32,834 nt of DNA from a virus: positions 1-32,834 of IMG/VR virus record IMGVR_UViG_3300020463_000072, one strand, 5' to 3'. A model generated the notes under the pieces. The model was not told the DNA's origin and did no database searches. It saw only the letters and a program-made list of their open reading frames with translations. The position numbers and the translations under genes are program-made. This document shows, in pieces, positions 23,749 to 32,834 of this stretch (position 1 is the first letter of the stretch; every line of letters starts with the position of its first letter).

Positions 23749-26523
23749 ATGTGGAATAATTTAAGATTCTTTAATGGTACTATCTCAGAGATACAGCTGG
23801 TTCAAGTGGATGGCATTTGGACTGGTAAAGTCTATATGCCTGAGGTATCTACTGGTCTGTATGAGACTATTAATCTTTTTATTCTAGAAGAATGTCTACA
23901 CAACGGCGCTACTGTAATTAACAAACCTATTTCACCAGATAACTTAATTACTAAGTTTACGTTTGAATGGGAAGCTCTAGAGCTAGACCAGTCAAAGGAT
24001 GTAGTTATGTATGGTATGAGAATGGATGGCGGCAAGGCCTATGTGAAAGAGTATACTACTCAAGAGAAAGACTTAGCAGACTGGAATACAATTATCTCAC
24101 AGGACGCTAACTACTTTAAGACTATTAATGCACATCAGAACGTTGCGCTACAGATTAATATAGCTATTTCATCTGATACTGCAGGTATTCATAAGAGAGT
24201 ATTGCAAGTTAAAGCTGGCTCGGATGTGGTTGCAAGAATTGAATTCTACGGTGAGGTTGAAGCAGAAGATGACAGACTAAAAGTTCTATTAGCCAACTTA
24301 GGTAACTCATTAGAGGAAGAGGACTTTATGATATTCAAGTCACATGACATTTCAGAGATGCATCCTGACTATCAACTCTTAAATCAAAAGAGAAGAGAGC
24401 TCTTATTAGAGATGAATAACATTAAGCCTTTTGTCGGTACATATAAGGCTATCCTGAATGCAATCGACTTCTTTGGCTATGATAAAATTACACTTAAAGA
24501 GTATTGGATTAATGTAGATAAAGACTCGAAGACTTTCGGTAAACTACATGCAATCCCAGTACCTAACTCATCTGTAAGAGGTGAGATGACTAGAAAGAAA
24601 CTTAAATTCAAGTTACCTTCTAGTACTCAGAAGAAAACTAGTAGATTCTCTTTAGTCTACAGATTAAATGAGCCTAATGGTAAATTCGATGCATTTGATT
24701 TTGCACAAGTAGATGAGGTGTTCGATTACACTCCAGAAGAAGTCCTAATCAAATTATACGGTTTAAAGAATAGACTACAAAGAGATTTTTTACCCCTAGA
24801 AGCAAAAATCGTAGACATCACAGGGGAAGGCGACTATTTCACTAACAAGAACGTAAATATCTGGAAGATTCAAAACCCAATTAGTTTCTTTAGTGAAGGA
24901 CATAGAGTTAAGTTTAATGTATTTCCTAATGACAGAGATTTATTCATTGAAGATACTTCAATGGTTTTAAAATCTGTATTAGACCAAGATGACCTAACGA
25001 ATAACTATGTTACATTCTTAAACTCAGGTGCTGGTAATGAGGCTAGTTATACTGAAGCACAAAGAACAGAATTAAAATCTATCTACGAGACGTTCTATGA
25101 AACTTACCATGATAGAACCATGGAGTCTTACAATCAAAACTTCGGTCAAAGAAACATTCCAATCGGATGTCCAGTAATTTTAGATTCAATGGAGTCTTGG
25201 GATGATGTTTGGGATGAGGCTAAGTTTGTTTGGAACGACGCAGTAGACGCGAATGCAAATCTAAAAGTAACTTGGGAAAACTGGTGGAAGAGATGGGTAT
25301 ATGAAGTTGAATGGATTATCGACGGTCCAGAAGGTTTTCATGCAGAATATAGAGGTGCAATCGACGACTATAAGAGATTACCACTAACTCTACCTTATGT
25401 TGGTAGTTATACAGTGGAATTAAGATATTATGACTTATTCGGACACATGTCTTACTATAAAGAGAAAGATATGTTTGACGTTAAGTTAAAAGAATTAGAA
25501 TTGTATGGTATCTACAAATCTTTAGAAAGAGATACAAGAGGTAACGTGGCGACATGGAACTCTAAGTTCTTAGACTGGGATAAATCAGGTGGTTATTGGG
25601 AGTTCCCACAAGATAATACACAGAAAGTAGAAGATACAATTGCAACCTTTTATTTGAGTTTAGACAGAGCTAATTATTCTAAAGGCATAGATCAAGGTGT
25701 AAGATTCTCAACTGTGAGAAGATTTATGGATATTTACTCAGATACAGGCTACTCAGAGTCAACAGGACCATATCAATGGGGCGAATGCTCATTTAGATGG
25801 AAAGACACTGAGTATAATTGGTGGGATAATATGAGAGTAGGACCAGATTTAACTGCATCGTTCAAGATAAATTGGATTGAACAAGGAGATAAATTAGTAA
25901 TCACACATAGAGATCCAGTAACTAATGTTATTAGTACAGGTACTCACACGATTACTTCTGCAACTCCAATCAATGCAACACATATAACTGGTTGGGAAAC
26001 TATTGTAAATGAATTAGAGGCGAGTACAGATCCTGTTATTTCTAAATTTAACTACAACCCTATTTTTAAAGACGGTGACGGTGATGGAGATACAGATGAT
26101 GCTGGTGGCTTAGATCAATTTCAATACATACTGGCTGTAGGTCAAGAGTATTCAAAAATATATGATTTTGAAACTGCAAGTATTACTGCTGCAAACCCTA
26201 CAATATCTAATGTCAGTGGCGAAGTTCACGTAGTACATTACAATCCAACTTGGGATAATGTAAAAGTATTTAGTAGCTATGCTGAAGTAGAAAGGTCTAC
26301 TCATTTAACCATATCAACAGATATTTCTAAATTTCCGGGAGCGAGAAAACCAAAATGGACTATCACGAATATAACTAACCCAGAAATCAATGATATATAC
26401 TATAATAATATGTGGCTCACGTACATTTTCCAGGAACCGGGTGACTACTCGATTGAACTGGAGGCGGAAGACACGTATGGCAATAAGAACGTTGTAAAAC
26501 GCAACATGTTAAAAGTAAAATAA
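23749..26523 (+). CDS. 7: Large baseplate wedge protein, gp7-like
   Basis: 924 aa, following gp25 and gp6 as gp7 would. Residues ~215-250 (NNIKPFVGTYKAILNAIDFF, then ITLKEYWINVDK) and ~325-365 (EEVLIKLYGLKNRLQRDFLP, LEAKIVDITGEGDYF) resemble the tail-protein-I/gp7 module that binds gp6. Further on come aromatic beta domains with PKD/Ig-like features (~515-580 and ~870-924, e.g. EPGDYSIELEAEDTYGN). An Asp-rich loop DGDGDGDTDD near 775-784 is like an EF-hand or dockerin calcium site. In T4, gp7 forms the wedge heterotrimer with two gp6 copies and reaches to the periphery. The gp7 name rests on synteny and partial pattern. Confidence 0.65.
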   Translation: MWNNLRFFNGTISEIQLVQVDGIWTGKVYMPEVSTGLYETINLFILEECLHNGATVINKPISPDNLITKFTFEWEALELDQSKDVVMYGMRMDGGKAYVKEYTTQEKDLADWNTIISQDANYFKTINAHQNVALQINIAISSDTAGIHKRVLQVKAGSDVVARIEFYGEVEAEDDRLKVLLANLGNSLEEEDFMIFKSHDISEMHPDYQLLNQKRRELLLEMNNIKPFVGTYKAILNAIDFFGYDKITLKEYWINVDKDSKTFGKLHAIPVPNSSVRGEMTRKKLKFKLPSSTQKKTSRFSLVYRLNEPNGKFDAFDFAQVDEVFDYTPEEVLIKLYGLKNRLQRDFLPLEAKIVDITGEGDYFTNKNVNIWKIQNPISFFSEGHRVKFNVFPNDRDLFIEDTSMVLKSVLDQDDLTNNYVTFLNSGAGNEASYTEAQRTELKSIYETFYETYHDRTMESYNQNFGQRNIPIGCPVILDSMESWDDVWDEAKFVWNDAVDANANLKVTWENWWKRWVYEVEWIIDGPEGFHAEYRGAIDDYKRLPLTLPYVGSYTVELRYYDLFGHMSYYKEKDMFDVKLKELELYGIYKSLERDTRGNVATWNSKFLDWDKSGGYWEFPQDNTQKVEDTIATFYLSLDRANYSKGIDQGVRFSTVRRFMDIYSDTGYSESTGPYQWGECSFRWKDTEYNWWDNMRVGPDLTASFKINWIEQGDKLVITHRDPVTNVISTGTHTITSATPINATHITGWETIVNELEASTDPVISKFNYNPIFKDGDGDGDTDDAGGLDQFQYILAVGQEYSKIYDFETASITAANPTISNVSGEVHVVHYNPTWDNVKVFSSYAEVERSTHLTISTDISKFPGARKPKWTITNITNPEINDIYYNNMWLTYIFQEPGDYSIELEAEDTYGNKNVVKRNMLKVK

Positions 26524-26530
26524 ACGAAAA

Positions 26531-27088
26531 ATGGCAAACATTACTGAAATTTTAGGTACAGACTCGGTATCATCTTCTAGACCAGTTATCAATAGTAACT
26601 TTGAGTTGTTAAACGACGAGTTAGCTTCTGTAACTGCATTGTTAAACCCTACTACTGCGGTATTAAGTGGTTTAACTAATGCTACTGCACAGGCTATCAA
26701 TGTAGTTGACGGCACAACTTTACTATCGGTTAGTTCTTCAGGTGCTTCGATTGGTACTGCAGCAAACTTTACATCATCTGTAAGCTTTGGTGGTAAAATC
26801 ATCAAATCAGGTGTAATTGGTACAGCTGCAGCTCCAGCAACAGGAGTTCAATTGACTCCTACTTCTATTGATAAAGGTACTTACTTTATCGATGGAGCGT
26901 TCACACTTCCAAATGCAAGTGACGGACAAGAAGTAACCTTAATTAATAGATCTGCTGCTGCAGCTGCTGTAACAGGCACGCTTGGTGCAACTTCTATTTC
27001 TTTAGACGGACTAAACTCAACTGTAACATTAAGATGTTTTGAGAACACTTGGTATGTAATTAGCGCTTACGCTACTACAATATCATAA
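26531..27088 (+). CDS. Short fibre-like or baseplate appendage protein, 185 aa
   Basis: The N-terminus carries SSSRPVINSNFELLNDELAS (14-33), a pattern found at the attachment end of trimeric phage fibres, followed by a short coiled coil. The rest is Ala/Ser/Thr/Gly-rich with alternating beta strands (FTSSVSFGGKIIKSGVIGTA, NRSAAAAAVTGTLGATSISL), ending in TWYVISAYATTIS, a common tip of small beta domains. It is probably a trimeric appendage attached to the wedge. No receptor-binding motif can be identified. It begins seven bases after the gp7-like gene with an A-rich leader. Confidence 0.55.
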   Translation: MANITEILGTDSVSSSRPVINSNFELLNDELASVTALLNPTTAVLSGLTNATAQAINVVDGTTLLSVSSSGASIGTAANFTSSVSFGGKIIKSGVIGTAAAPATGVQLTPTSIDKGTYFIDGAFTLPNASDGQEVTLINRSAAAAAVTGTLGATSISLDGLNSTVTLRCFENTWYVISAYATTIS

Positions 27089-27113
27089 TAATTAAATTAA
27101 ACCGAAACTGTAG

Positions 27114-29051
27114 ATGGCAACTCCATTAGTAAGAATACCACAACCACAAGGTGGCACGATGTACGCTTTCGCTTCAGCGGCGAGAGATATTACTAGAGCG
27201 TTTAACAGTGCTGACATCAATTTTGAGTTTAGTAAATTCGCTTTACTAGACTTACCTGATTTCACGCAGTCTGTAAACAACTCTAATACTATCGACTTTG
27301 AGCTGAACTTAAAGCAGCCTTCAGGGCAGGCGTATGTTGCTGGTCAACCTAATGTGGACTTCGCACAAACATTTCAAAATTATGCTCTAAATTTAGAAGA
27401 GATTCTTCTAAAGGACGATGACTATGACCCAATTATTCTGCAATCAGATGCAGAGAAGATTTTCTTTAAGTGGTTATCTTCATTAGGAGCGATTGATTTC
27501 AGAGCGACAGATTCTAATGAGAGTACAACAGGTGCTTACGCTGAGAACAATAGTGCAATCTTAGGCGGAGCGAACTACGATCCCGTAGTCAAGTATTTAG
27601 GTAGTATTGACGCTGAGAACGACGTAGCGTATCAAGGCAATACTTACCATGAAGTCTATATTAACGTGCCAACAGCGGTGGGTAACACACCTCAGGTACT
27701 GTTTAAACCGACAGACTATAACACATCTGCAAATAAAGCCTACCCTACGGATGTAAATGCACAGAATGTAGAGGGTAGAGAAGGTCAATCACATCCAGAT
27801 CCAAATATCAACTTGTTACCTGTAGTAGATAATTATACATCGGGCTCAGGTCCTTTCTATGATATTCAAACGAATGCTACAAACTCGGTACAAATTGATT
27901 TCGATACAGCCTCTTATGTGGCTATTCAAAATAACCCAGATGTTCAATCTCTATTGGACTTCGCTAAAACTGGACAACAGTTCAGATTTAACGCCGTTTT
28001 AGTTTATTACGATTTATATAGCTCTTCTGTACCAGCAAATAGAGCAACCAACTTATATGGCATCTTAATACTAGATGATATTGCAGATGCTTTTGGTCCA
28101 GGTACAAAAATTCACGAACAAATTAAATTTAAACCTAATGAAGTTACAGGTTTAAATGGTAATGCGTTCTCTTTAAAACTGAATCTTAAATTCAATTCAT
28201 CTCTAGATAATGTAGGTGTCGAGACAAGTATTAATGACTTTACTACTTTCTCAATGGATTTATTTATGGACACAACTACTGCATTAGAGAATGCTACAGA
28301 TCTTTTATTACAGGCTAATAACAGATATGGTAAAGTTGTAGATAGATTAGATGCTATTGAAAACCTAGTCTTAGGTACTGCAAAAGCTACCGCACTAGAG
28401 ACTAGAATACAGGGACTAGAAGATGACTTTACAGCCTCGTCGCTACAGCTACAAGATTCAAGCGCACTGTTAAACCTAATTAACAATGCACATAATAAAA
28501 TTAATCAATTGGTAGACGGTACAATTCCGGTTGAGTTACAATATAATACAGATGTAATCTTTGCAGGCAGAGGTACTACTGTAGATAAATCAGTTGCTGA
28601 TAAAATCAAAATTAACAATGAGGTTAATGGTTATGCAGTATCTGATGTTTACAAGTGGGATATAGCTTCAAAAATTACAACTGGTGAGATAACTACATCT
28701 GCACAATTTGATAATACACAGTCAAACCAATATGGTGTATGGGCTAAACTAAATGATTATACGAATAGATTTAGCTTAATAAACTTACTGAGTTCAGACC
28801 CACTTAATAGCAGTCTAAATATATACATTGACGATTCTACTAGAGGATGGAAGATTGGTCAAGTATTTAAGATTGCAATTGATACTATTGATGTGTCTGG
28901 CAACAACATTAAAGTTTGGACTAACCAAGCTGGCGGCTATCAAGCAATTGCAGACATAGATCCGTCTCAACTTTTAACTAATAAACCTTACATTGAGCTG
29001 GTTTGTATCGATCCAGTCAACTATGTATTTGAAGTAGATATTTTAAGATAA
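27114..29051 (+). CDS. Large tail/baseplate structural protein, 645 aa
   Basis: Family not recognised. N-terminal ~120 residues are compact (MYAFASAARDITRAFNSADI, FEFSKFALLDLPDF). The middle is beta-rich and Asn/Thr-rich. A helical coiled-coil-like stretch lies at ~380-480 (ALENATDLLLQANNRYGKVV, RLDAIENLVLG, RIQGLEDDFTASSLQLQDSS). The C-terminal ~150 residues form another beta domain. Its position between an appendage gene and a giant structural gene, both in the wedge operon, supports a peripheral baseplate or fibre-attachment role comparable to T4 gp8-gp10. That comparison is by order, not sequence. Confidence 0.55.
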   Translation: MATPLVRIPQPQGGTMYAFASAARDITRAFNSADINFEFSKFALLDLPDFTQSVNNSNTIDFELNLKQPSGQAYVAGQPNVDFAQTFQNYALNLEEILLKDDDYDPIILQSDAEKIFFKWLSSLGAIDFRATDSNESTTGAYAENNSAILGGANYDPVVKYLGSIDAENDVAYQGNTYHEVYINVPTAVGNTPQVLFKPTDYNTSANKAYPTDVNAQNVEGREGQSHPDPNINLLPVVDNYTSGSGPFYDIQTNATNSVQIDFDTASYVAIQNNPDVQSLLDFAKTGQQFRFNAVLVYYDLYSSSVPANRATNLYGILILDDIADAFGPGTKIHEQIKFKPNEVTGLNGNAFSLKLNLKFNSSLDNVGVETSINDFTTFSMDLFMDTTTALENATDLLLQANNRYGKVVDRLDAIENLVLGTAKATALETRIQGLEDDFTASSLQLQDSSALLNLINNAHNKINQLVDGTIPVELQYNTDVIFAGRGTTVDKSVADKIKINNEVNGYAVSDVYKWDIASKITTGEITTSAQFDNTQSNQYGVWAKLNDYTNRFSLINLLSSDPLNSSLNIYIDDSTRGWKIGQVFKIAIDTIDVSGNNIKVWTNQAGGYQAIADIDPSQLLTNKPYIELVCIDPVNYVFEVDILR

Positions 29052-29052
29052 T

Positions 29053-32000
29053 ATGAACACTAACAACTCCATATCTAATTCCTTGAAGAAACTCTTAGAG
29101 ATTAACACTAATTCTCTAAAGACCTTTGAGCGTATCAATGAAGCGATAACTACAAACCAAAAGGACATCCCGTTAGAGATTTTAACTGACGAGGGTACTA
29201 AACTAGTATCTGTACCTGGGTTTGGTTTTATGAAGAAAGAGCTAGAGAGATTAGACAATAATCTAAAAGCGCTTGCAGGATTAGGTAAAGGTAGTACTAG
29301 AGTTAAATTACCAGATGGTACTTTTCAAAACATTATCACTACTTCTCTAAAGACTCCAGCAAATGATATTACAGCTTTAGCAAGACCAACTCTTTTTGCT
29401 ACTAAGCCTAACTACTTTGCTGAAGATTTCTTAAACCCAATGTTAACTACATCCATGGATGTGAGTGGACAGATACCAAATGACACTGAGAGAGTTGTCG
29501 TTAAAAGAATTTTATTTGATGGTACAAATCAAGTTGCAGTAGATTTCTTTAATGAAAATTATAGAAACCAAGATAACATTGATTATCTAACTGCAATTAG
29601 AGATATTGTCAATAACAATATAGCATATATCTTAGATGAAGAGATGAGAGATATGCCATATAGAAGCCAACAGTATACTGGTACGTTTGATGTTCTATCA
29701 ATCTCAAACTCTAAGAGAGAAGTTGTAGAGAATGGTGCAACTATAAAAACTGCTATCAAACTTTATACTTTAGATAAATTAACTTACTCAGATAATGAGA
29801 AAGACCTAGATCAGACTGAATTACTCCGCGTTGGAGACGAACTGATGGTTACTGGTGGCGCTAAAAACACAAGATATGTAATTGACAAGCTGGATGCATC
29901 GACTCGTCAGGTTGAACTCAGACTCGTTGAGGGCTATGAAGCAATTAAGATTGGTGCTGGTTCTTTAGCAGTATATAAAGCTGAAGATAACAACTTGAAC
30001 ATTGAGGCTCCAGTTGGTTTTGACGAAAGAGTATTACTATTCGTAAAAGCAGTTGACGCTGAGTCTAAGATCTTAGCAGAGAAATGGTCACCAGGTATTG
30101 GTTATTACACAAATGATTTAGAGCTCGTACAAGATGATGGCTCTGTTATCCTATTATCAGACTTCTATAAAGAGAATGTAGCAGACTTTGGTAAATTTAT
30201 TACTTCAATTAAAGAAGATAATATCCCACCAGCAACAGTTGGTGTAACTCCAGACTCTCCAGTTCTAGTTGCTGATAACTTTAAAGTAGTTCAAATTAAC
30301 AAACACGTTAGTGAAAATGATACTGCTGATAAAATTAAAAAATTAAACGCAGATAAAATTGCTGTCGATGAAGCTGTTAAGAAATTAGATGATACTATCA
30401 CTAAGAAGAGAGCTGAGATTGCAAGTAAGAAATATGAGTCACAGGTTCAGAAAGATAAAGACAAGAATGAGTTAAATGCTCTAATCGAGGAAAGAGCTTC
30501 TGAAGCTAAATTATTTAACTCTATTGTAACTCAAATTCAATCTCTTGCTGCTGCGTCAAATGCTACTAAGGTAAAACCTAAATATAGAATTAGAGGTTTC
30601 TGGGCAGTTCCATCTCCAAAACAAGTAGCAGATACATTAGATCAGAATGTAGTACAGTTCGTTGTACAATATAGATACCTATCCACTTCAGGAAAGGCTG
30701 CCGAAGCTTCACAGCTTAAGTTTACAGATAATGGTAGAGAGAAACAGGCTATCTTCTCAAACTGGGTTGAAAAGAAAACTAAAGTAAGAGGAAGAGCTAA
30801 GTCTGTTGATAATAATGGTAATATCTCTAAAAAGTTTACATGGCAAGATACTAAAATTGAAGATGGACAAGAAATTAACTTTAATCAATTAGATATTGCT
30901 GTTAACCAGGGTGAATTAGTAGAGGTTAGAATTAAGTCTATCTCTGAAGCAGGTTATCCGCAAAACCCAATAATGTCTGATTGGTCTGAGTCAATAACTG
31001 TTGCATTTCCAGAAGAAGAAATAGATACAACTGATATTGAGCAAGTAGTAGAGAAAAACACTGCTGAACTTGCTAAAGTTCAAATCACAGAAGAATTAAC
31101 TGCTCAAGGTTTATTCACACACTTAGGTGATAATTTTACTGCAAATGAAAATTATTATGCTCACGTTGCAACTAATATAGCATCTGGTTTCCTATCACCA
31201 GAGCAAAAACCAATCTCGGTATATGACAAGATTGCTGAACTAGAAGCACAGATTGCAGGACTTAAAGGTACTGTTGAAGCTGAAGTTGGAGAATTGGTTG
31301 TTAAGATTGTTGCAGAAGACGGAACAGTTACAAACATTGTAAAAGATACTACAACTCAACTATTCGCTGGTTACTATGTGGATGAAGTTGCAGACTTAAC
31401 AATTAGAAAAGGACATATTGTTACTAAGACATTTAAACTACAATTAGAAAATAGTAAATCTACTAAACTAGAATTAGTTTCTAGATTAATTGGTGATAGA
31501 AACAAACCAGCTTATAGATCGTTTACTGCAGGTGAAGCTAACACGAATGGCTTTGGTGTTGGATTAAATGACCAAAGTGGAGCTGCTGTTGACACTAAAG
31601 TAGAAAGAGATAATTATTATCAAGAAGAGGGTAACTATGATTTAACTCCTATCCAATATCAAAATGTAGCAACTGAGAATTTTGAGAAAACATCTGATGC
31701 TCCATATCAGTCAGCTCAAAGAAGAGGTCAGTTTATCTACAGTAGATTTATGGATGTTGCTAATCAAAACCCACATTATATTTTATCACCTCTTAATACA
31801 CTAACAGCAGGTGTCGACGCGGCTATTGATGACTATGAATACGAGTTATCTACTGATACAGGTGATTCGGAATGGCCGAATGCAGTTGCGAATGACGGTA
31901 ATACAGGTAACTTTATTTGGTCAGGTAACTTTAATGGCTCTACCATAGGTGATTCGGCAACTGATTGGAATGTGAATAAAATTAATGTAGTAAGCACGTC

Positions 32001-32733
32001 GAACGTAACTCTAACTCAATACAACACTGGTTTATTCTTACATAAAGACCACCCGCTAATTGAAAATATCTGGCAATCTGCTTATACTGACTATAATGGT
32101 GTACTGGGTACTGGTATGAATTTAGCTAATACTAGAAAGTCTATGATTTTCTCAATGCCTAAGACTGCAACACAAGCAACAGGTGCTACTATCTTTAGTA
32201 TCTTTGGTTATGATGTTAATACAAATCAGGTAAAAGCAAAACAACAGGTTGCATATCACGATGGTGAAGGTTTATATGACGCTACTCTAGCTTTAGATAA
32301 ACCTGAAATTGTTAGACCAATTAAAATGTCTTTTGATGCTAATGACCAGTATTTATTAGGTGGTAGATCTTGTGGAGCTTTCTTATTTATGTCTCCTGTT
32401 AACACGGACACATTAAAAGTAAGTGGTGAAACTAAAAGATCTAAAAAAGAAATAAACGCAAAAAAAGATAATGAGTCTAACGCAGTTTCTGTAGATATTG
32501 TTTTCCAATATAGAATGACTGATTACTTTGGCAACAACGAGTCTACAGATACAGGAAGGATTGGTGGTTTTGCTAGACTAGCATACAACAACCTAACTTA
32601 CACCAAGAAAATAGGTTTAGATATTTTTGACAAGTTTGGTGAACAATTCTCATTTGATTTAGAAGTGTTTGCTAAGTATGGTCCAAAAGGTAAGAACTTA
32701 AACTCTATTAGAGCTGCTCAGTTACTCAGGTAA
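29053..32733 (+). CDS. Giant tail or fibre-associated structural protein, 1226 aa
   Basis: The largest gene of the window. The N-terminal helical segment (1-80) is followed by a mixed region with SPGIGYYTNDLELVQDDGSV. A charged coiled coil spans ~416-500 (ADKIKKLNADKIAVDEAVKK, KKYESQVQKDKDKNELNALI). A beta domain with fibronectin III-like features follows (~515-655, e.g. VVQFVVQYRYLSTSG, ELVEVRIKSISEAGYP). A second helical section (~660-770) leads to a long C-terminal beta-rich part rich in Asn/Thr/Tyr. It starts two bases after the previous stop. Its size and architecture suggest a peripheral baseplate protein (gp10-like in role) or proximal tail fibre. No sequence homologue is recognised. 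Confidence 0.55.
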   Translation: MNTNNSISNSLKKLLEINTNSLKTFERINEAITTNQKDIPLEILTDEGTKLVSVPGFGFMKKELERLDNNLKALAGLGKGSTRVKLPDGTFQNIITTSLKTPANDITALARPTLFATKPNYFAEDFLNPMLTTSMDVSGQIPNDTERVVVKRILFDGTNQVAVDFFNENYRNQDNIDYLTAIRDIVNNNIAYILDEEMRDMPYRSQQYTGTFDVLSISNSKREVVENGATIKTAIKLYTLDKLTYSDNEKDLDQTELLRVGDELMVTGGAKNTRYVIDKLDASTRQVELRLVEGYEAIKIGAGSLAVYKAEDNNLNIEAPVGFDERVLLFVKAVDAESKILAEKWSPGIGYYTNDLELVQDDGSVILLSDFYKENVADFGKFITSIKEDNIPPATVGVTPDSPVLVADNFKVVQINKHVSENDTADKIKKLNADKIAVDEAVKKLDDTITKKRAEIASKKYESQVQKDKDKNELNALIEERASEAKLFNSIVTQIQSLAAASNATKVKPKYRIRGFWAVPSPKQVADTLDQNVVQFVVQYRYLSTSGKAAEASQLKFTDNGREKQAIFSNWVEKKTKVRGRAKSVDNNGNISKKFTWQDTKIEDGQEINFNQLDIAVNQGELVEVRIKSISEAGYPQNPIMSDWSESITVAFPEEEIDTTDIEQVVEKNTAELAKVQITEELTAQGLFTHLGDNFTANENYYAHVATNIASGFLSPEQKPISVYDKIAELEAQIAGLKGTVEAEVGELVVKIVAEDGTVTNIVKDTTTQLFAGYYVDEVADLTIRKGHIVTKTFKLQLENSKSTKLELVSRLIGDRNKPAYRSFTAGEANTNGFGVGLNDQSGAAVDTKVERDNYYQEEGNYDLTPIQYQNVATENFEKTSDAPYQSAQRRGQFIYSRFMDVANQNPHYILSPLNTLTAGVDAAIDDYEYELSTDTGDSEWPNAVANDGNTGNFIWSGNFNGSTIGDSATDWNVNKINVVSTSNVTLTQYNTGLFLHKDHPLIENIWQSAYTDYNGVLGTGMNLANTRKSMIFSMPKTATQATGATIFSIFGYDVNTNQVKAKQQVAYHDGEGLYDATLALDKPEIVRPIKMSFDANDQYLLGGRSCGAFLFMSPVNTDTLKVSGETKRSKKEINAKKDNESNAVSVDIVFQYRMTDYFGNNESTDTGRIGGFARLAYNNLTYTKKIGLDIFDKFGEQFSFDLEVFAKYGPKGKNLNSIRAAQLLR

Positions 32734-32757
32734 TATAATGTATCGACCTGCTAAGGT

Positions 32758-32769
32758 AGATATATAATA
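32758..32769 (+). promoter_or_regulatory. Candidate phage late promoter AGATATATAATA (copy 4)
   Basis: Exact copy of the 12-base motif in the 68-base gap before the last gene, 32 bases upstream of its ATG. A GAGAA-GAAA-TTCTC hairpin (32770-32783) begins immediately after it. Confidence 0.65.
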
Positions 32770-32783
32770 GAGAAGAAATTCTC
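32770..32783 (+). promoter_or_regulatory. Leader hairpin with GAAA tetraloop
   Basis: GAGAA and TTCTC form a 5-bp stem closed by a GAAA (GNRA) loop directly downstream of late-promoter copy 4. It would lie at or near the 5' end of the transcript and could protect it. The stem is short, so chance is possible. Confidence 0.3.
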
Positions 32784-32801
32784 AAATAAGAATAGAACTG
32801 A

Positions 32802-32834
32802 ATGGCACAAATTATATTTCACGGATCCCTACAA
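32802..32834 (+). CDS. Start of a gene cut by the window end
   Basis: ATG at 32802 opens a frame that remains open for the eleven codons visible (MAQIIFHGSLQ). It follows late-promoter copy 4 and an A-rich leader (ATAGAACTGA). Its position after the tail genes makes a further structural protein likely, but nothing can be said about its family. Confidence 0.5.
   Translation, partial: MAQIIFHGSLQ

Overview
The window is a contiguous piece of an AT-rich genome of a contractile-tailed (T4-like, Caudoviricetes) bacteriophage. The best landmarks are baseplate genes: a gp25-type wedge protein (21278-21634), a gp6-type wedge protein (21642-23471), a gp7-like wedge protein (23749-26523), a gp53-like LysM-fold protein (10125-10931), a gp27-like hub (10945-12432) and a gp5/gpV-type OB-fold spike (13846-14562). 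Almost every start codon is preceded by an A-rich leader with no Shine-Dalgarno sequence. Together with the AT-richness this suggests a Bacteroidota (probably marine flavobacterial) host; the host assignment is an inference. I saw no tRNA, CRISPR, insertion sequence or integrase.

Layout. (1) 1-2881: the 3' end of a large beta-rich virion protein ending in a Hint (intein-like) domain, a very acidic protein, and a 208-aa protein; the last two have N-termini resembling T4 capsid-targeting sequences. A strong intrinsic terminator (2911-2947) closes this unit. (2) 2951-8257: a tightly packed cassette of dCMP deaminase, an XPD/DinG-type Fe-S helicase with a TTG start, a 2OG-Fe(II) oxygenase-like protein, and six small unknown genes, two of which overlap by 80 bases. 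(3) 8313-17110: the hub/spike operon, ending in a 638-aa protein with a hydrophobic C-terminus and a DXD glycosyltransferase. (4) 17107-17589: one gene on the minus strand, convergent with the glycosyltransferase; both stop codons lie inside a perfect hairpin. (5) 17755-32733: a protein with four S1-like RNA-binding repeats, an amidoligase-like protein fused to a beta-helix, a structural protein, the wedge genes and large tail or fibre proteins. (6) 32802 onward: the first codons of another gene.

An identical 12-base motif, AGATATATAATA, lies 19-32 bases upstream of the first gene of four plus-strand blocks (1530, 8282, 17717, 32758). I read it as the late promoter of this phage, a variant of T4's TATAAATA. 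These promoters and the two hairpins divide the late genes into clear transcription units. The cassette at 2951-8257 and the minus-strand gene lack the motif and are probably expressed from another promoter class or by read-through.

The most interesting non-standard content is the phage S1-like protein in a genome with almost no Shine-Dalgarno sites, the amidoligase/beta-helix fusion, and the Hint domain that lacks a splicing nucleophile. No stretch over 300 bases is without a gene; the longest gap is 17590-17754 (165 bases), between the divergent minus-strand gene and the S1 gene.
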